A stretch of 64,000 bases of DNA from Ligustrum vulgare (GCA_963555705.1 OY743170.1:28347362-28411361); one strand, 5' to 3'; positions 44,668-57,705 are shown, counted from the first letter of the stretch. Translations and numbers: made by a program. The notes: generated by a model from the sequence alone, not told the origin.

Positions 44668-46587
44668 GCTCTGATACCAAAAATGTAACACCCCAAGTTC
44701 AAAACCTTAAACCTAGGCGTGTTAACTTCCATTCACATTAAATGCGGAATTTAAATCGTTTACACAATTAAAATATTCAATTAACTATTATAAGTTTTAC
44801 AGAAATCTCGACAGAGTCTCCTCTATAAATTGGACATAGCCAACCTGTAGAGGGACACCAAAACCATTTTAAAAGATTTAAAGCATCAATCACATCTCAA
44901 CCACATTCATCATTTCCAAAACCAATTCATTCAATCCCCAACTCCTCAAGCATAAGATTTTCCAAAAATATCAAACGACATTGATAAATAAATTAAGAGG
45001 AAATTTAACCTCAAATGCGTCACCCATACTTAATCAAAATTAACTTCAACCAAACCATTATCAATAATAATGAATGAAGGAAATAATTTAAACGATAACT
45101 TGAATAATTTTAACTTTATTAGTTAAGGCGGTGATGGGTACTGTCGGAGTCAACCGCCAAGTGTTCTCCTCTGATCATCAACTTTCATCACCTGAAATAT
45201 GGGGAGGGATTGGGGTGAGCTAAAGCTCAGTAAGTAAACTTTATGCATGAATGCATGCTTATGACATGAATGCTTTAACTTTGAAATATGTATCCCCATT
45301 CACTTTAACCTTTCAAAACTTTCAACATTTCGAACTTTCATTTAACATTTCAAGACTTTCACTTTACATTTCAAAACTTTCACTTCATTTCCATCGTGAG
45401 CTCACTTGGTGTATCTTCTAGTCAATCAGATAACAGTGGGCAATTCTTATTTGGAACCAGATTCACATTCACATTTCCACCGCAAAGCGGTTTAACATTC
45501 ATTCCACCGCAAAGCGGCTCATTCATTTCATTCCACCGCAAAGCGGCTCATTCACTTCGGGTACGCCGGTCCCCCGCGCCCCATTTCCCACTCGCATCTT
45601 TCATGACATAGAAGTACACCCATTCTTTCTTGAAAAACTTGGGATACATAACTTTTGACAAAACTTGCACTTTGACACATTCCTTTCATTAAAACATTTT
45701 TACTTCCCCATTTCGATGCCAATGCATGCTTAATGATGCAATGACATGATAACGTGCATGCTTGAACATTTCCTTAAATACACATATACTTTCATAAAGT
45801 AAATGAAGTTCATCAAGCAAGTAAGTTGCAAACAGTCATTTACACATTTCACATTTACATTTAACTTCTATGAAAATAGGAGAAGTTTACTTACCTGACG
45901 TCCTTAGCATTTACCGTTATCTGAATTTGCAAGTGGAGGAGCTTCGACTGCCCACGATGTCAATGTGCCCAATAATCCTAATTTATATCCATTCATTAAA
46001 TAAAATTTACTTTTAGTTCCAATTCACATTTAAACTCTTAACCAATTTTAAAACTTCAATGTGACTTTATGGTATGACAAAAACACATAAGAGCCCTATT
46101 CAAGACAAATGATGAATCTCAATGCACATTAGAAGGTCTTCCCATCTTCTAAAACCAACTCAAACTAAATTGTTAAACTTAACTCAAACTTTACAAAATA
46201 TCAATTTACCATTTTAATCATTATAAAATCTGAATTTCTCAAAAATATTGAAATTAAATTTTTTAAAATTAACCAAAAATAACCAAATTCTTAAATCTGA
46301 AATTAACAAATTTTGAATTCAAAATCTACACTAAAAATTCAATCAAAGTAACTTAAACTCTTACAAATCTCACTTATGAAAAATTGACCATTATAATCCG
46401 AAATCAATCTTAAAATATCAATTAATCAAACTAGTACACAATTTCTGGGATTTTGAAAATTACTTGTATACACACATACAAACAATTCATTTACCCATTT
46501 TTGTCAATTATTCGCGTCATTATATAGATACATACAAATATACATATTACCCAAATCTGAAAATTTCTTGCACACATATACATAAAG

Positions 46588-46671
<84 letters not shown>

Positions 46672-47515
46672 GCATCTATATACAGACACATACAATCATA
46701 TATTTAAATTTATACATAGATCCTATACATGAATTCAATATATATCTACATATTTATAACATTCAATTAAAAGTTCTGAATCGAAAATTTCACCCACATC
46801 AAAAATCTGAAATTTGCCTATGTAAATGCTTATACATACTGATATATACAAACATATATGCACGAAAATCAATATATATATACACATCTTTATCCCCAAA
46901 TGCGTGTGTGTGAACTGTTATGTGCGGGTTCGTGGTGTGGCCGCACGATCTGTGTGACGGTGGGTGTGTGTCGGGTGTGGCAGGGGCGGAAAAAAAAAAG
47001 GGAAATGGGGTCCTTACCAGTGTTGGAGAGGCGGTCGGCACCGGAAGGGAGGGTGGCGGCGGTCGACGGCGTAAGGGAGAGTTCGCGAGAGAGAGAGAGC
47101 CGAGAGACGAGGGAGTAAGGCGAGAGTTGAGTGTCGTGAGTGAGGGATGAGAAATGAGGTTAGGTTTTTAATTTTAGGAATTTGCAATTTAGTCCCTCGC
47201 TTCTCTCCACGTGCATAGTTAAGTCATAAGTTCTAATTTATTCTCCAATTGCCACTGAACTTTCCCCCAACTTTAATTTAACACAATTTAGGTCACTTAC
47301 AACTTAATCAATTAAAAATTATAGCATGCTTAGGTAATAAAACAATTAATCACATAAAATTTCACGTAACCAATTTATAAGTTTTCTAATTGGCACATTG
47401 ATCGAGACGGCGTCGAAATCCTTCCACTGCAAAATAATTCAAATCATAGACATTAAAAATTATAAATTTATAATTTATAAAAACATTAACATAAATATCA
47501 CGTAGGATTTCAGAA
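44668..47515 (-). mobile_element. Family F LTR (F1) with primer-binding site
   Basis: The minus strand reads …CTTGGGGTGTTACA, TTTT, then TGGTATCAGAGC (44668-44679): an LTR end (44684) followed by the Met-tRNA primer site. The LTR extends to about 47515, where copia gag resumes; the outer terminus is truncated or unclear. It is homologous to F2 (54132-58117), with shared segments ggtgagctaaagctcagtaa and cattccaccgcaaagcggct. The latter is tandemly repeated at 45477-45548. A (TA)n tract and a GC-rich, GA-rich block (46930-47120) lie within. Confidence 0.75.
46587..46670. repeat. (TA)n microsatellite
   Basis: About 40 TA dinucleotides in family F LTR F1. Overlapping Ile/Tyr-repeat frames on both strands are artefacts of it. 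Confidence 0.9.
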
Positions 47516-48140
47516 TTGCCCATAAAATGAAAAGCGGTTTTACACTACTGCTTCCAATATTAAATCTTCCATCAAAGAAACCGAGATAGCTAAGGAATAC
47601 TTATCTACCATAATTGAACGCTTTAAGACTGCTGATAAAGCAATTGCTGGAAAACTTATAGCTGAACTCACCACAACTCGTTTTGATAGCTCCAAAACTA
47701 AGCAACAACATGTACTTGACATGACTAATCTGGCTGTAAAATTAGGCAAATTGGGGATGACAGTGGTTGACTCGTTCCAAGTCCAATTTATCCTAAACTC
47801 GTTGCCTCAACAGTATGGTCCTGTTCAAATTCATTATAACATGATTAAGGATACATGGAATGTGAATGAATTGACCAACAAGATGGTTCAGGAAGATGCT
47901 CGAATTAAGCAGTAGGGTGGTCATGTTGCTCAAACAAATTACATGGTTCATAATAATGGGAAGAACAAATTCGAAAAGTGAACAGGGAAGGGCATTAAGA
48001 GGGGCCCATCCAATGAATCAGATCGACCTGTACTAAAGAAAGCTAAGAAGGATGATAAGTGCCACTTTTGTAAAAAGGGTGGACACATTCAAAAGGATTA
48101 CTTTAAATGTAAGGCTTGGTTCGAAAAGAAGGGTAAGCCT
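47516..48140 (+). pseudogene. Ty1/copia gag (UBN2 type)
   Basis: Reads SSIKETEIAKEYLSTIIERF, KTADKAIAGKLIAELTTTRF, KQQHVLDMTNLAVKLGKLGM, SFQVQFILNSLPQQYGPVQI and WNVNELTNKMVQEDARIKQ, then a stop at 47913-47915. The zinc knuckle lies in the downstream region (CHFCKKGGHIQKDYFKC; the third Cys is Tyr). The N-terminal third is missing where family F inserted. These are hallmarks of a copia gag abundant in plants. Confidence 0.8.
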
Positions 48141-49695
48141 TTGGCTTTGTATGTTTCGAATCAAATTTTGTTGAAGCACCTTCTAATACTTGGTGGATTT
48201 ATTCTGGTTCTAATGTTCATGTTTCAAACTCGATGCAGGGATTCCTTACAACCCAAACCACAAATCCAAATGAAAACTACATTTACATGTGAAATAGAGT
48301 CAAAGCCCCAGCTCAAGGCATGGCACATTTCGTTTAGTATTGGACTCTGGTTTTTTCTTAGATTTAGAACAAACTCTTTATGTTCCTCCGTTTCTCTTAA
48401 TCTAATCTCCTTGTCGAAACTTGATAAGGAGGGTTTCTCCTTTAAAATAGATGGTGTTTGTTTTATCTTATACAAGAATAATGATTATGTTGGTTCGGAA
48501 ATTTTGGTCAATGGCTTATATCAAATTAATCTTGATTCTTCATTTTGTGAATTTCTTCTTGTTACCTTGCATTCGAATGTTGGTTTGAAACATAACATGA
48601 CAAATAAAAGTTCTTCTTTCTTGTGGCATAAAAGGAAAGAATTGATTTATTACTAGAAAACGACATTCTTTCAAATCTTGATTTTACTGATTTTGGTGTT
48701 TGTGTGGATTGTATTAAGGGTAAACAAACCAAAAATAATACCAATAAAGGAGCCACAAGAAGTAACGATTTACTTGAGATAATACATACAAACATTTGTG
48801 GACCTTTTAATGCTCCATCAATTAGTGGAGAAAAATATTTCATCACCTTTATTGACAAATTTTCATGTTATTGCTATATTTACCTTTTGCATGACAAATC
48901 TCAATTAGTAAATTCTATAGAATTTTTACATTACTAAAGTTGAGAAAAAATTAGGTAAAAAGGTGAAAATTATTAGATTTGATAGGGATAGTGAATATTA
49001 TGGAAAATATGATAAATCTGGACTACGTCCTAGTCCTTTTGCTAAAGAAGACTTAGGAATTTGTGCTTAATACACAATGCTGGGTTCTCCTTGGCGGAAT
49101 GGTGTAGCTGAAAGATGCAATCGTACACTTATGGAAATGGTTAGGAGTATGATGAGTAATGCTAATTTACCCATATCATTGTAGATGGATGCCCTTAGGA
49201 CCACTGTGTATTTCTTAAATCAGGTTCCCAGCAAAGTTGTTCCTAAGACACCTTTCGAAATGTTGAAAGGATGGAAACCAAGTTTAAGACATTTGCATGT
49301 ATGAAACCACTGTGTATATCTTAAATTAGGTTTCCAGCAAAGCTGTTCCTAAGACACCTTTTGAAATGTTGAAAGGATGGAAACCAAGTTTAAGACATTT
49401 GCATGTATGGGGCTGCCCAGCGGAGGCACACATTTATAATCTACAAGAAAAGAAACTGGATCCAAAAACCATTAGTGGTTATTTTATTGGATATCCAGAA
49501 AAATCAAAAGGGCATGGGTTTTATTGTCCTAATCATAGTACGAGAATTGTAGAAATCGGTAATGCTAAATTCATTGAGAATGGCGAAGTCAGTGGGAGTG
49601 ATAAAGTTAAAGAAGTGATTATTCAAGAAATTCAGGTACCAATTCCCTTATCACAAATTTCTAATAACATAGTTCTGCCTAATGTTTTTTGTTGA
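48141..49695 (+). pseudogene. Ty1/copia protease and integrase
   Basis: The protease start is WWIYSGSNVHVSNSMQGFL (about 48195): the catalytic Asp of D-S-G is Tyr. GAG-pre-integrase follows (SSFLWHKRKELI, decayed from LWHKRLGH), then integrase: DCIKGKQTKNNTNKGATRSN, EIIHTNICGPF (first Asp position carries Asn), FITFIDKFSCYCYIYLLHDK, IIRFDRDSEYYGKYD (second Asp), GSPWRNGVAERCNRTLMEMV (Glu). A 106-bp tandem duplication at 49201-49412 shifts the frame. The frame 49366-49695 (LHVWGCPAEAHIYNLQEKKL, GYFIGYPEKSKGHGFYCP) continues to the RT linker. Confidence 0.8.
49201..49412 (+). repeat. 106-bp tandem duplication in copia integrase
   Basis: Two adjacent copies (49201-49306, 49307-49412) of the segment encoding TVYFLNQVPSKVVPKTPFEM and LKGWKPSLRHLHV differ at only a few bases. 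106 is not a multiple of three, so the duplication frameshifts pol. Confidence 0.85.
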
Positions 49696-50505
49696 TCCAA
49701 TCAACAATATAGAACAAAATGTCAATAATCCTGAACTCCATAATGAGACTATCGTCATTGAACCAAATGTAAATGCAACAGCAGAAGTAGAATTAAGGAG
49801 GTCACAAAGACCCAAGAAATCAACTATTTCGGATGATTACATGTTGTACTTACAAGAATCTGAATTTAACATAGGGATGAGAAAAGATCCGGTTACGTAT
49901 ACACAAGCCATTAAATGTGAAGAATCTGAAAAATGGATCGATGCAATGTTTGAGGAGATGAAATCTATGGCTGCTAATAAAGTCTGGGATTTGGTTGAGT
50001 TACCAGAAGGGCACGAGAAAGTTAGTTGTAAATGGATTTTTAAAACCAAAAGTGACTCTCATGGTAATATCGAACGATATAAAGCCTGACTAGTAGCCAA
50101 AGGGTTTAATCAGGAAGAAGACATCGATTTCAATGAAACCTTCTCTCCAGTTTCTAAAAAGGATTCATTACGAATCATTATGGCGTTAGTTGCTCATTTT
50201 GATATAGAGCTACATCAAATGGATGTGAAAACAACTTTTTTTAATGGGAGTTTAGAAGAAGAAGAAGTCTACATGGCACAACCAGAAGGCTTCATTATAG
50301 ATGGAAAGGAAAACATGATATGTTTGTTAAAGAAGTCAATATTTAGACTAAAACAAGCTTCACAACAATGGTATATTAAGTTTCAAAATACCATTAGTTC
50401 TTTAGGTTTACTGAAAACATGTTTGATCAATGTATATACCTGAAGATCAGTGGGAGTAAGTTTGCATTTTTGGTTCTATATATTGATGACATATTAATTG
50501 CCAGA
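49682..50505 (+). pseudogene. Ty1/copia reverse transcriptase, truncated after the catalytic core
   Basis: Frame 49682-50089 then, after a TGA, to 50443. Motifs: ELRRSQRPKKSTISDDYMLY, KWIDAMFEEMKSMAANKVW, VSCKWIFKTKSDSHGNIERY, LVAKGFNQEEDIDFNETFSP, HQMDVKTTFFNGSLEEEEVY, LKKSIFRLKQASQQWYIKF and LYIDDILIARSDLG (YIDD core, about 50473-50512). The sequence then ends abruptly; thumb, RNase H and 3' LTR are absent. The right boundary near 50505 therefore marks a deletion or recombination. Confidence 0.85.
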
Positions 50506-51399
50506 AGTGACCTTGGGACAGAATGGGTATGATAAGTTGTTATTGTTATTGAAATTTGATTGAAGATTTTGTAGAATGTGATTTCTTTGAGCATTGATGT
50601 TTGGGCATTTTAGAGTTATTTCTATTGTTTGGAATTGGTTAAAATTTGGGTATGTGCACAATGTGTTTGATAAAAGGACCCAATTGAATTGTTTTCTTAG
50701 AAGTTGGAATTTCATGAGTATTTAAATGAACTTAGGGTAAATCTCTTTATGCATACAAAGTGTTTGTTTCAAGCTCTTACTTAACTTAGTCTCTTAGTTA
50801 ATGCATATTATGAGTTACTAAGACAACATTGGTTTTGTGAGTGCTAGCATACAAAATGTTTGTTTAAAGCCCTAAATTGAATTTGTGACATTGTTGGAAG
50901 AGTTGTGGGTGTCTAGGCTATATATGAGTTTGTGGGATCGAGTTAACCTTCATGCATACATTGTGTTAATAACCTAAATCCTTAATTTTTTGAGATTCCT
51001 AGAATATTTATTGACGCAAATAGTTGGGCAAAGTGTGAATGTGTAGGAGTTGATAGAGAATATTGCTTGAGTTTGCTCACAATGTGCTTAGTACAATTTG
51101 TCACTAGAATTGGACTTCAATTTTAGGCATCATTATTCCATGTGCAACCATGAACATTGAATAAAAATTGATTGTTACATAGAACTTTCTAATGCAATTA
51201 TTATATTTGCATCAAATACTTCACTAAGAAAGTTTCTATTATATGCTCCAAACTTAGTTCATGCGATTTTCATTCAAGTTAGGGAACATAAGTGCATTCA
51301 AAACTTCTTGACATCATGCAAAGCTTTCATCTCACTATAATGTTAACCCATTTTTGCATTAAGTAGTCTACTTGATCTAATACTGGATATTCTTTATGT
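50506..51399. other. Unassigned non-coding stretch
   Basis: AT-rich with no credible ORF. Two related phrases (acaaagtgtttgtttcaagc, acaaaatgtttgtttaaagc) suggest an old local duplication. It may be 5' sequence of the plant transposon protein that follows. Confidence 0.4.
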
Positions 51400-51800
51400 A
51401 GATATACTCACCCTCCTAGAGTGCCCTAACCTCGTGCTAGTAAAGGAAAAGGAGTTGCAGAATCTTCAAATACTGGAAAGCGCACTAGAATTGAGTCTAA
51501 ATCTTATGAAACCCTTGTTCAGACGATGTTGAGAAGCGTGTAGAATTTTTTTGGCACAGAGCCTCCCTCATGGAAAGAGAAATTCGATTAAATGGATTGG
51601 AGTTTTCCACAATTCCAAATATAATAAAGGAGAGGGGGTGGACCAAACTATGTGCCAAACCACACAAAGTCTACACAGCAGTTGTGAGGGAGTTTATGTG
51701 CAATTTTAATGCTGATATCTTGAACAAGGAAAGCAAGCACTACATGAAGACATACGTGAGGGGAGTTTAGGTCCCTTTTTGTCCACAAATTATTCAGGAG
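51400..51800 (+). pseudogene. Putative plant transposon protein domain fragment
   Basis: Frames read RASKGKGVAESSNTGKRTRI, then (51570-51770) MEREIRLNGLEFSTIPNIIK, ERGWTKLCAKPHKVYTAVVR, EFMCNF and YVRGV, continuing past a TAG as VPFCPQIIQEYNNIEE. This resembles the conserved 'putative plant transposon protein' domain (ERGW…VVREFYAN…VRG…VPFS…I), found near CACTA-like and gypsy sequences in plants. Only its N-terminal part is present and stops interrupt it. Confidence 0.5.
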
Positions 51801-51899
51801 TACAACAACATTGAAGAAGGTTCACTCCGCCTCCTATGTTTGGTCTCCTTCATTTCCATTTTTCATATGTAGAAACCTAATTCTTTCCCATATGGATTC

Positions 51900-52740
51900 T
51901 ATTGACTTTTACAAGCACAAAGTAAATCTTCACCCCATAAATTATAAGGAAGTTCAGAATTAAATAACATAGCATTTATCATTTTTAAGTTCTATTCTGC
52001 CTTTCTACAAATCAATTTTGTTGAGGTGTCCATGGTGCAGAATTTTAGAGGATAATTTCATGTTGCTCACAAAAATACATTGAATTCAATAGAGAAATAT
52101 TCTCCTCCTCTATCACCTTTTAGAGTTTTTAGCTTTCTTCATAATTGATTTTCAACTTTAGCTTTGTAAGTTTTAAATACATTTAAGGCGTCATCTTAAT
52201 GTTTTAACAAGGAAACATAAGTGTATCTAGAAAAATCATCAATGAAAGTTATAAAGTATCTATTTCCTTCTCTAGTTAGCATGTCATTAACTTCACAAAT
52301 GTCGGAGTGCACAAGTGCAAGTCATTGAGATGATCTTTCAACATTTTGAAATTATTTTTTAATCATCTTTGATTTGATATATGCTTCACATTTATCGAGT
52401 TTATCAAATTCACATGCTAAAAATCTACATTTTATCATTCTTTTCATGGTACTAGTTCTTACAAGTGCAAATCTCCGATGCCATATTGAAAATGAATCAA
52501 CAATATAAAAAAAGATTTATTTCTTACCATTTCATTATTTGAATATCCCTTTCCAACAAAAATACTCATTTCGAGTTAATACAAGTTTCCCTAACTCAAA
52601 TACAAAGTTGATCCTAGACTTTCCTAAAAGAACACCATTTGCTAAGTTTCTATTTATATCAAGAACATAAAATACATTTTTCAAAGTTATCATCTTCCTA
52701 GAAGTGAAGATAAGTTCAACATTACCTTTGTCCAATAATT
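51900..52740 (-). pseudogene. Ty1/copia protease C-terminus, GAG-pre-integrase and integrase (minus strand)
   Basis: Frame 52535-52735 reads GNVELIFTSRKMITLKNVFY, VLDINRNLANGVLLGKSRIN and FVFELGKLVLTRNEYFCWKG, the region between copia protease and pre-integrase domains. Below it, in broken frames, are CDVNDMLTREGNRYFITFID, DFSRYTYVSLLKH, DDALNVFKTYKAKVENQL and LKTLKGDRGGEYFSIEF (integrase Asp), then a decayed PWTPQQN…ER box near 52020. It belongs with the gag fragment at 52889-53450. Confidence 0.7.
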
Positions 52741-52888
52741 TTGACCGTCCTTAATTTCCTATTTGTATCTCTTGTCCATCAATGATTTCGTCAAATGTAT
52801 TGAAGAGTTAGTTATCATAGCACACATGGATAGTTGCACATGTGTCATACCACCATCTCGGGACATTAATTTGAATTAAATGTTTTGC

Positions 52889-53450
52889 TCATTCTAGCAG
52901 CAATATCTTCAACGAAATTTCTACTTCTTTCTTTTTAGAATTGCTTTTTGTATCTGCAATCTCTACCAAAATTTCTTGGTTTTTCACAAACATGGCATGG
53001 TCTCTTAGACTTATTTTTGAACTTCTCTTGATCAGGTTTCCTTTGCTTTTGAACTTTGTTGGAGTTATCGAAGATATCCACGACATTGTTTTTAGAAATG
53101 CAATCATAAGAACTTTCGTTCCAATCTCGTACCCTTGATTATTCCTCAATATGAAAAATGATTTTGAATATGTTCCAAAGAGAAATTATCAGAGTTATGA
53201 AGAATTTTCTTCCTATAACCCTTCCAAGTTGGTGGAAACTTTGCAATGATTGCATCAACTTGAAATGGTTTATGGAAGTTTGATTTCACCGCCTTCAACT
53301 TATTCACAATAATTTGAATTTTGTGTACTTGAGGCAAAAGGGGTATATTTTCTAAGAACTCTTTGTTCCATCTTCTTCTTTTTCTTCTTCTTCTTCTTTA
53401 GCTTTAGCCTCCATAAGTCTTGATTCATCAGTTTAATTATCGCCATAGTT
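52889..53450 (-). pseudogene. Ty1/copia gag (minus strand)
   Basis: Reads MPQVHKIQIIVNKLKAVKSN, FHKPFQVDAIIAKFPPTWKG and YRKKILHNSDNFSLEHIQNH, then a basic nucleocapsid remnant with HAMFVKNQEILVEIADTKSN where the CCHC knuckle has decayed. A poly-Lys stretch comes from the (TTC)n tract near 53375-53400. Confidence 0.65.
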
Positions 53451-53879
53451 TCTCAACAATCTCAAACGATATTTTCAAAATAGAGAACAAGAACACAAAA
53501 TAGATGGATACAAAATTAGAATCAAGACTTGAACATGTTTGAACATTTTACTCAAATAATATTTGCTTCCTCTTGGTATTTGAGTGCTTAAAAGAATCAC
53601 CAGTAAATAGTTTGAAGGATTTATCAAGCCTTTAATAAGAATTGCTTAAATCAAAAAAAGTGAAATCCTCAAGAATTTGAGAGAAACAAGAGGTTTGGAT
53701 TTGTACGAATGAATTCAATTTGATTAGATCAATTTGAAGTTATGGATTAAATTTTTGTACATGGAAATGAAGATCTATCACAAGTTTTAGGATACAAGTA
53801 TTTATCAACCGTGTTATGCACAAAGTCAAAAGAACTGATGGCATTATCAAATTTCTTATGCCATTTTTATTTTTTATTT

Positions 53880-54128
53880 TAAGCCATATAGAGACCTAAC
53901 TAATCTACATACTTTGTTCTCATTTCTGAGTAATATGAAACCTTGTTCCATTAAACCTCTTCATCTAAGTTTGCATTCAAAAATGTATATTTTACATTTC
54001 ATTTAATGATCATACAAGTTATAAATGGATACTAATGTCAATAAAATCCTAATGGATGAAGTTCTTGCAACGGGCCCATAAGTGTCAAAGTAATTCCTTC
54101 ATTCTTTCCTATATCCTCTTGCCACTAA
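53880..54128 (-). pseudogene. Ty1/copia RT scrap (minus strand)
   Basis: Broken frames give ARGYRKNEGIT and NVKYTFLNANLDEEV, matching VARGY…EG and MDVKSAFLNGELEEEV of copia RT. It lies upstream of gag in the same orientation, so it comes from a second copy or a rearrangement. Confidence 0.55.
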
Positions 54129-55801
54129 ACTTGCTTAACACCCTAAGTTTAAAATTGTAAACTTATAAGTGTTAACTTTCCTTCATTTTAAATGAGGAAA
54201 TAAATCAAATTAAATATTAAAATTTGAATTTTCTATTGTAAAATTCTACAAAAATTTCGACAAAGTCTTCCCTATAAATAGGACTTAGTCAACCTGTAGA
54301 GGGACATCACAACCACTATAAAAACTTATAAACCTCAATTAAAACTCTAGCAAAGCATCAATTCAACCAAACTCAACTCCCAACTCCACAACATAACAAG
54401 TTCAAACTATAAACTAACTAGTGAAATAGGATATAAACTAACCACTAATGGAATACCATAACTTATTTAAAACTAAATTTAATTAGTTAATTTAAAGAAT
54501 GGACGAATGAATAATTAACGAATGAGAACCTAGGTAAATTCCTAGTTCAACTTAAAGATAGAGAAATAATGAACAACAATTTAAATTCAATAATAGACTC
54601 ATAGTTAAAAAAGAAATTTATTGTCAAAATGTATATTGTACTGAGTGAGTCTGCCCTAAGTAATCTCCACAAAGCATCTAGTACTCATTACCTGAAATGG
54701 CAAAAATTAACGGGTGAGCTAAAGCTCAGTAAGTAAATTTCATGCATGCGATGTATGCTTATGATATGAAATGCTTTAATACTTCAAAATATGTATCCCC
54801 ATTTACTTTAAACTTTTCAAAACTTTCACTTTAGCTTTTCAAAATTTCATTTTCATTATTATCGTAAGCTCACTTGGTGTATCTTCTAGCCAATCAGATT
54901 GTAGTGGAAAATTCTTATGTGGAACCATATCACTTTTACCTATAAAACAAAAGAGTTGTTAACATTTACTTTTATTCCACTACAAAGCAGCTCATTTACT
55001 TTCATTCCACCGTAATGCAGTTCATTAACTTTCGGGTATGCCAGTCCCCCATACCCCATTTCACACTCACATTTTTCATGACATAGAAGTATACGCAATT
55101 CTTTCTTAAAGTTTGGGATGGATATCTTTTGAGAGAAACTCTTACACTTTTCCACATTTAACCTTTTAAATATGATGACAATGCATGCTTGAACATTTCC
55201 TTAAATAAATAGGTACTTGTATAAGGTAAACGAAAAGCATTAAAAATAGATAATTTGCAAGACAATCATTCAACGCATTATACTCACAATAACCATTCAA
55301 CTTTAATGATAATAGGAGGAGTTTACTTACCGAAGTCCTTGGTATTTATTATTTTCTCATATCAGAGCTAGAAGTGTCTCAGTTTCAAGCGACATCAATG
55401 TGCTAAAAAATCCTAATATTTTCATTCATAAGTAACGTTCAAATTGAAAACATAATTTCACTATTCTTTTAGTACTAACAAAACTCATAACCGAGGTCAA
55501 AACTTCTACATGATTCACAATTAAACTAAAATGGGGTTTTAAGCTGTGTAAAACACATATAACACCATATTTGAAATAAGGAATTAAATTCAACTATGCT
55601 AACTAAATTTTTTAAGATTCCAAAATCCGAAAATCTCAAATTGAACTAACACTAAGCTAACAAAAAAATCAATTAAACTAACTAACATTGTAACTTCATA
55701 ATCTGAGAATTTCATTTAAAATTCCCATAATTAACTCAAAATCAACCATATAAAGAATAAAGTTCAAACTAACATTCCCAAAATTCAAAATCTGAAATTT
55801 C

Positions 55802-55829
55802 ACACACACACACACACAAAATAACATTC

Positions 55830-55862
<33 letters not shown>
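55802..55862. repeat. Compound (CA)n, (GT)n, (GA)n microsatellite
   Basis: CA repeats, a 15-base gap, then GT and GA repeats. The CA and GT runs could pair as a hairpin. The overlapping Ser/Leu/His frame is an artefact. Confidence 0.9.
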
Positions 55863-56282
55863 TTTGTGTGGTTGGGTGAGGCATTGGGAAAATCGTGTGT
55901 GGTACGGTGTGTGTTTTATGCGTGGAGGAAGAGGGGAAGGTGTGATAATTGGGGTTGTGGGCATTTGTGTCGGTAGGAAGAGAGAGGTGGCGGAGAAGGT
56001 GTGATAATTGGGGTTGGGGGCATTTGTGTCGGCAGGAAGAGAGAGGTGGAGGGAAGCAAAAGAGTAGTGAGAAGTGACGATTTTGGTGGGGGAGAGTGTT
56101 GAGAGAGGGAGCTACGAGTTTGGGGATGGGAGTTTGGATCTTGTATTTCAGTTTTTTAAAATTGTAGTTTAGCCCTTACTTTAGGTTATTGTGAAAATTA
56201 GCCCCAAAATCTCCATTAAATCTCGAAATGCTACTAAACTTTTTCCCAATTTCAATTTAATGTGATTTAGGCCACTTACAAC

Positions 56283-57705
56283 TATTGTGAAACCGCAAGT
56301 TTATGGATCGCACAAGTAATATAGTAGACTTTGGAGTCCTGATATCGTACCCACAGGGATTGAACAAATTATATTTTTGGTCAAATTAACCGGAACGAAG
56401 AATTCAATTGAGAGCTGTATGATTGAATGTAAACTAAGAATTAAACTAGAAAGCAATGAACAATTGATTTAAAATAAATGAAAGCAAGCGTGTTGGAAGT
56501 TGAGAATTCACTTCAACTATACCACCTATATTTTGACTTAAGTGTTTAACTAAAATTCATCGGGTTTCAAAAATCAGTATTCCTAATGTTATTTAAATCC
56601 TCTCTCGGAAATGCATTAAAAACATTTTTCTAAAATGTAATTCGACTATATTTCTATGAAGAATTGAACATTAAAAAAGCATTTTGATTTTGTGAACACT
56701 TTTTAAGGATAACACAAGGCATAGGTGATATATCTCTATCCCCTATAGGACTTTGTGATAATTAAATAAGTCTAACGATCTCCTACTCTCTCGATACAAG
56801 AAAACGTCACACGGTTATACAAATATTGGCCAAAAATTTGTATAAGATAAAAAAGCACAATTTAATTACTCAAACTCATGAATTATATAAATTAAACTAA
56901 AGTCAAAACAAAACATAGAATCAATCAGTTAAAGCTTCATCGCAACATCCAACACTAAACGTTTAGCATAAGTACATAATTGAAAATAACTTACAAGAAT
57001 AATGAAAAGAGGTCACCCGGTTCATCTCCTAGTTCTTATATCTACAATCTTGTCCTTGGCTTCGCTTGGATCCCTCGGCAATTGAGCAGCAATTTGGCAT
57101 GAAAACACACAAGTTGTGGGAACAATTGGGAACCCTTATTTCGTGCATAACAATTGGTATTTATTGGTTTAGGTAAACCTATGAAGAAAAGGGTGAAAGA
57201 GGTTGAATTCAGCATAAAAAGACCAGTGTTCAACCCAGTAGGTAAGGTGCGCGGTCGCGCAGTAGTAATTCACGTGGCCGCACAGTTATATGAAATATGG
57301 TTCTGTTAATTTCAGCTCCCTCGTGTGATCACACAATTAGAGGTCTCGTGGCCGCGCAGTACACCGTCCAGTGTGCAATTTCCAACTTTGATTCTTGTTT
57401 AAGTTAGGCCTCCTTCTTTATTTGCATCCCAAGTTGTCCAACTTCCAATTGTGGCAATTTGGTCCCCATACTTCCGATTTCTTCTCATTTCTTCCTTATT
57501 CTTCTCAATTGACTCCTTACACTTCTTCATGTCTACAATTGGCTCAAATAATCATCCAATTCTTCAATGTTTGCTTCATTTGCATCAATTTCTCAATTTT
57601 GAGTTATTTTCTGAAATATAAACGAAATGAATAGTGAATATTATTAAACAAACATATAAAATCCTACTTTTGGCAAATAAACAAGTGTATAAAATACACT
57701 TATCG
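56283..57705 (-). mobile_element. Athila-like solo LTR, 1423 bp, in family F LTR F2
   Basis: On the minus strand it starts CGATAAGTGTATTTTATACAC and ends …TTACTTGTGCGATCC…CTTGCGGTTTCACAATA. ACAAC flanks both sides (56278-56282, 57706-57710) and removing the insert restores the F1 sequence cacttacaacttaat. The termini CG…TA are one transition each away from TG…CA. It has the CG-rich block (gcgcggtcgcgcag, 57248-57261; gtggccgcgcag, 57348-57359). Confidence 0.85.

Noticed and set aside
2434..44679. tRNA genes at TGGTATCAGAGC sites
   Set aside because: Each is only the 12-base primer-binding site next to an LTR; no cloverleaf surrounds it.
46464..46913. ORFs of Ile/Tyr repeats on both strands
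   Set aside because: They arise from the (TA)n microsatellite.
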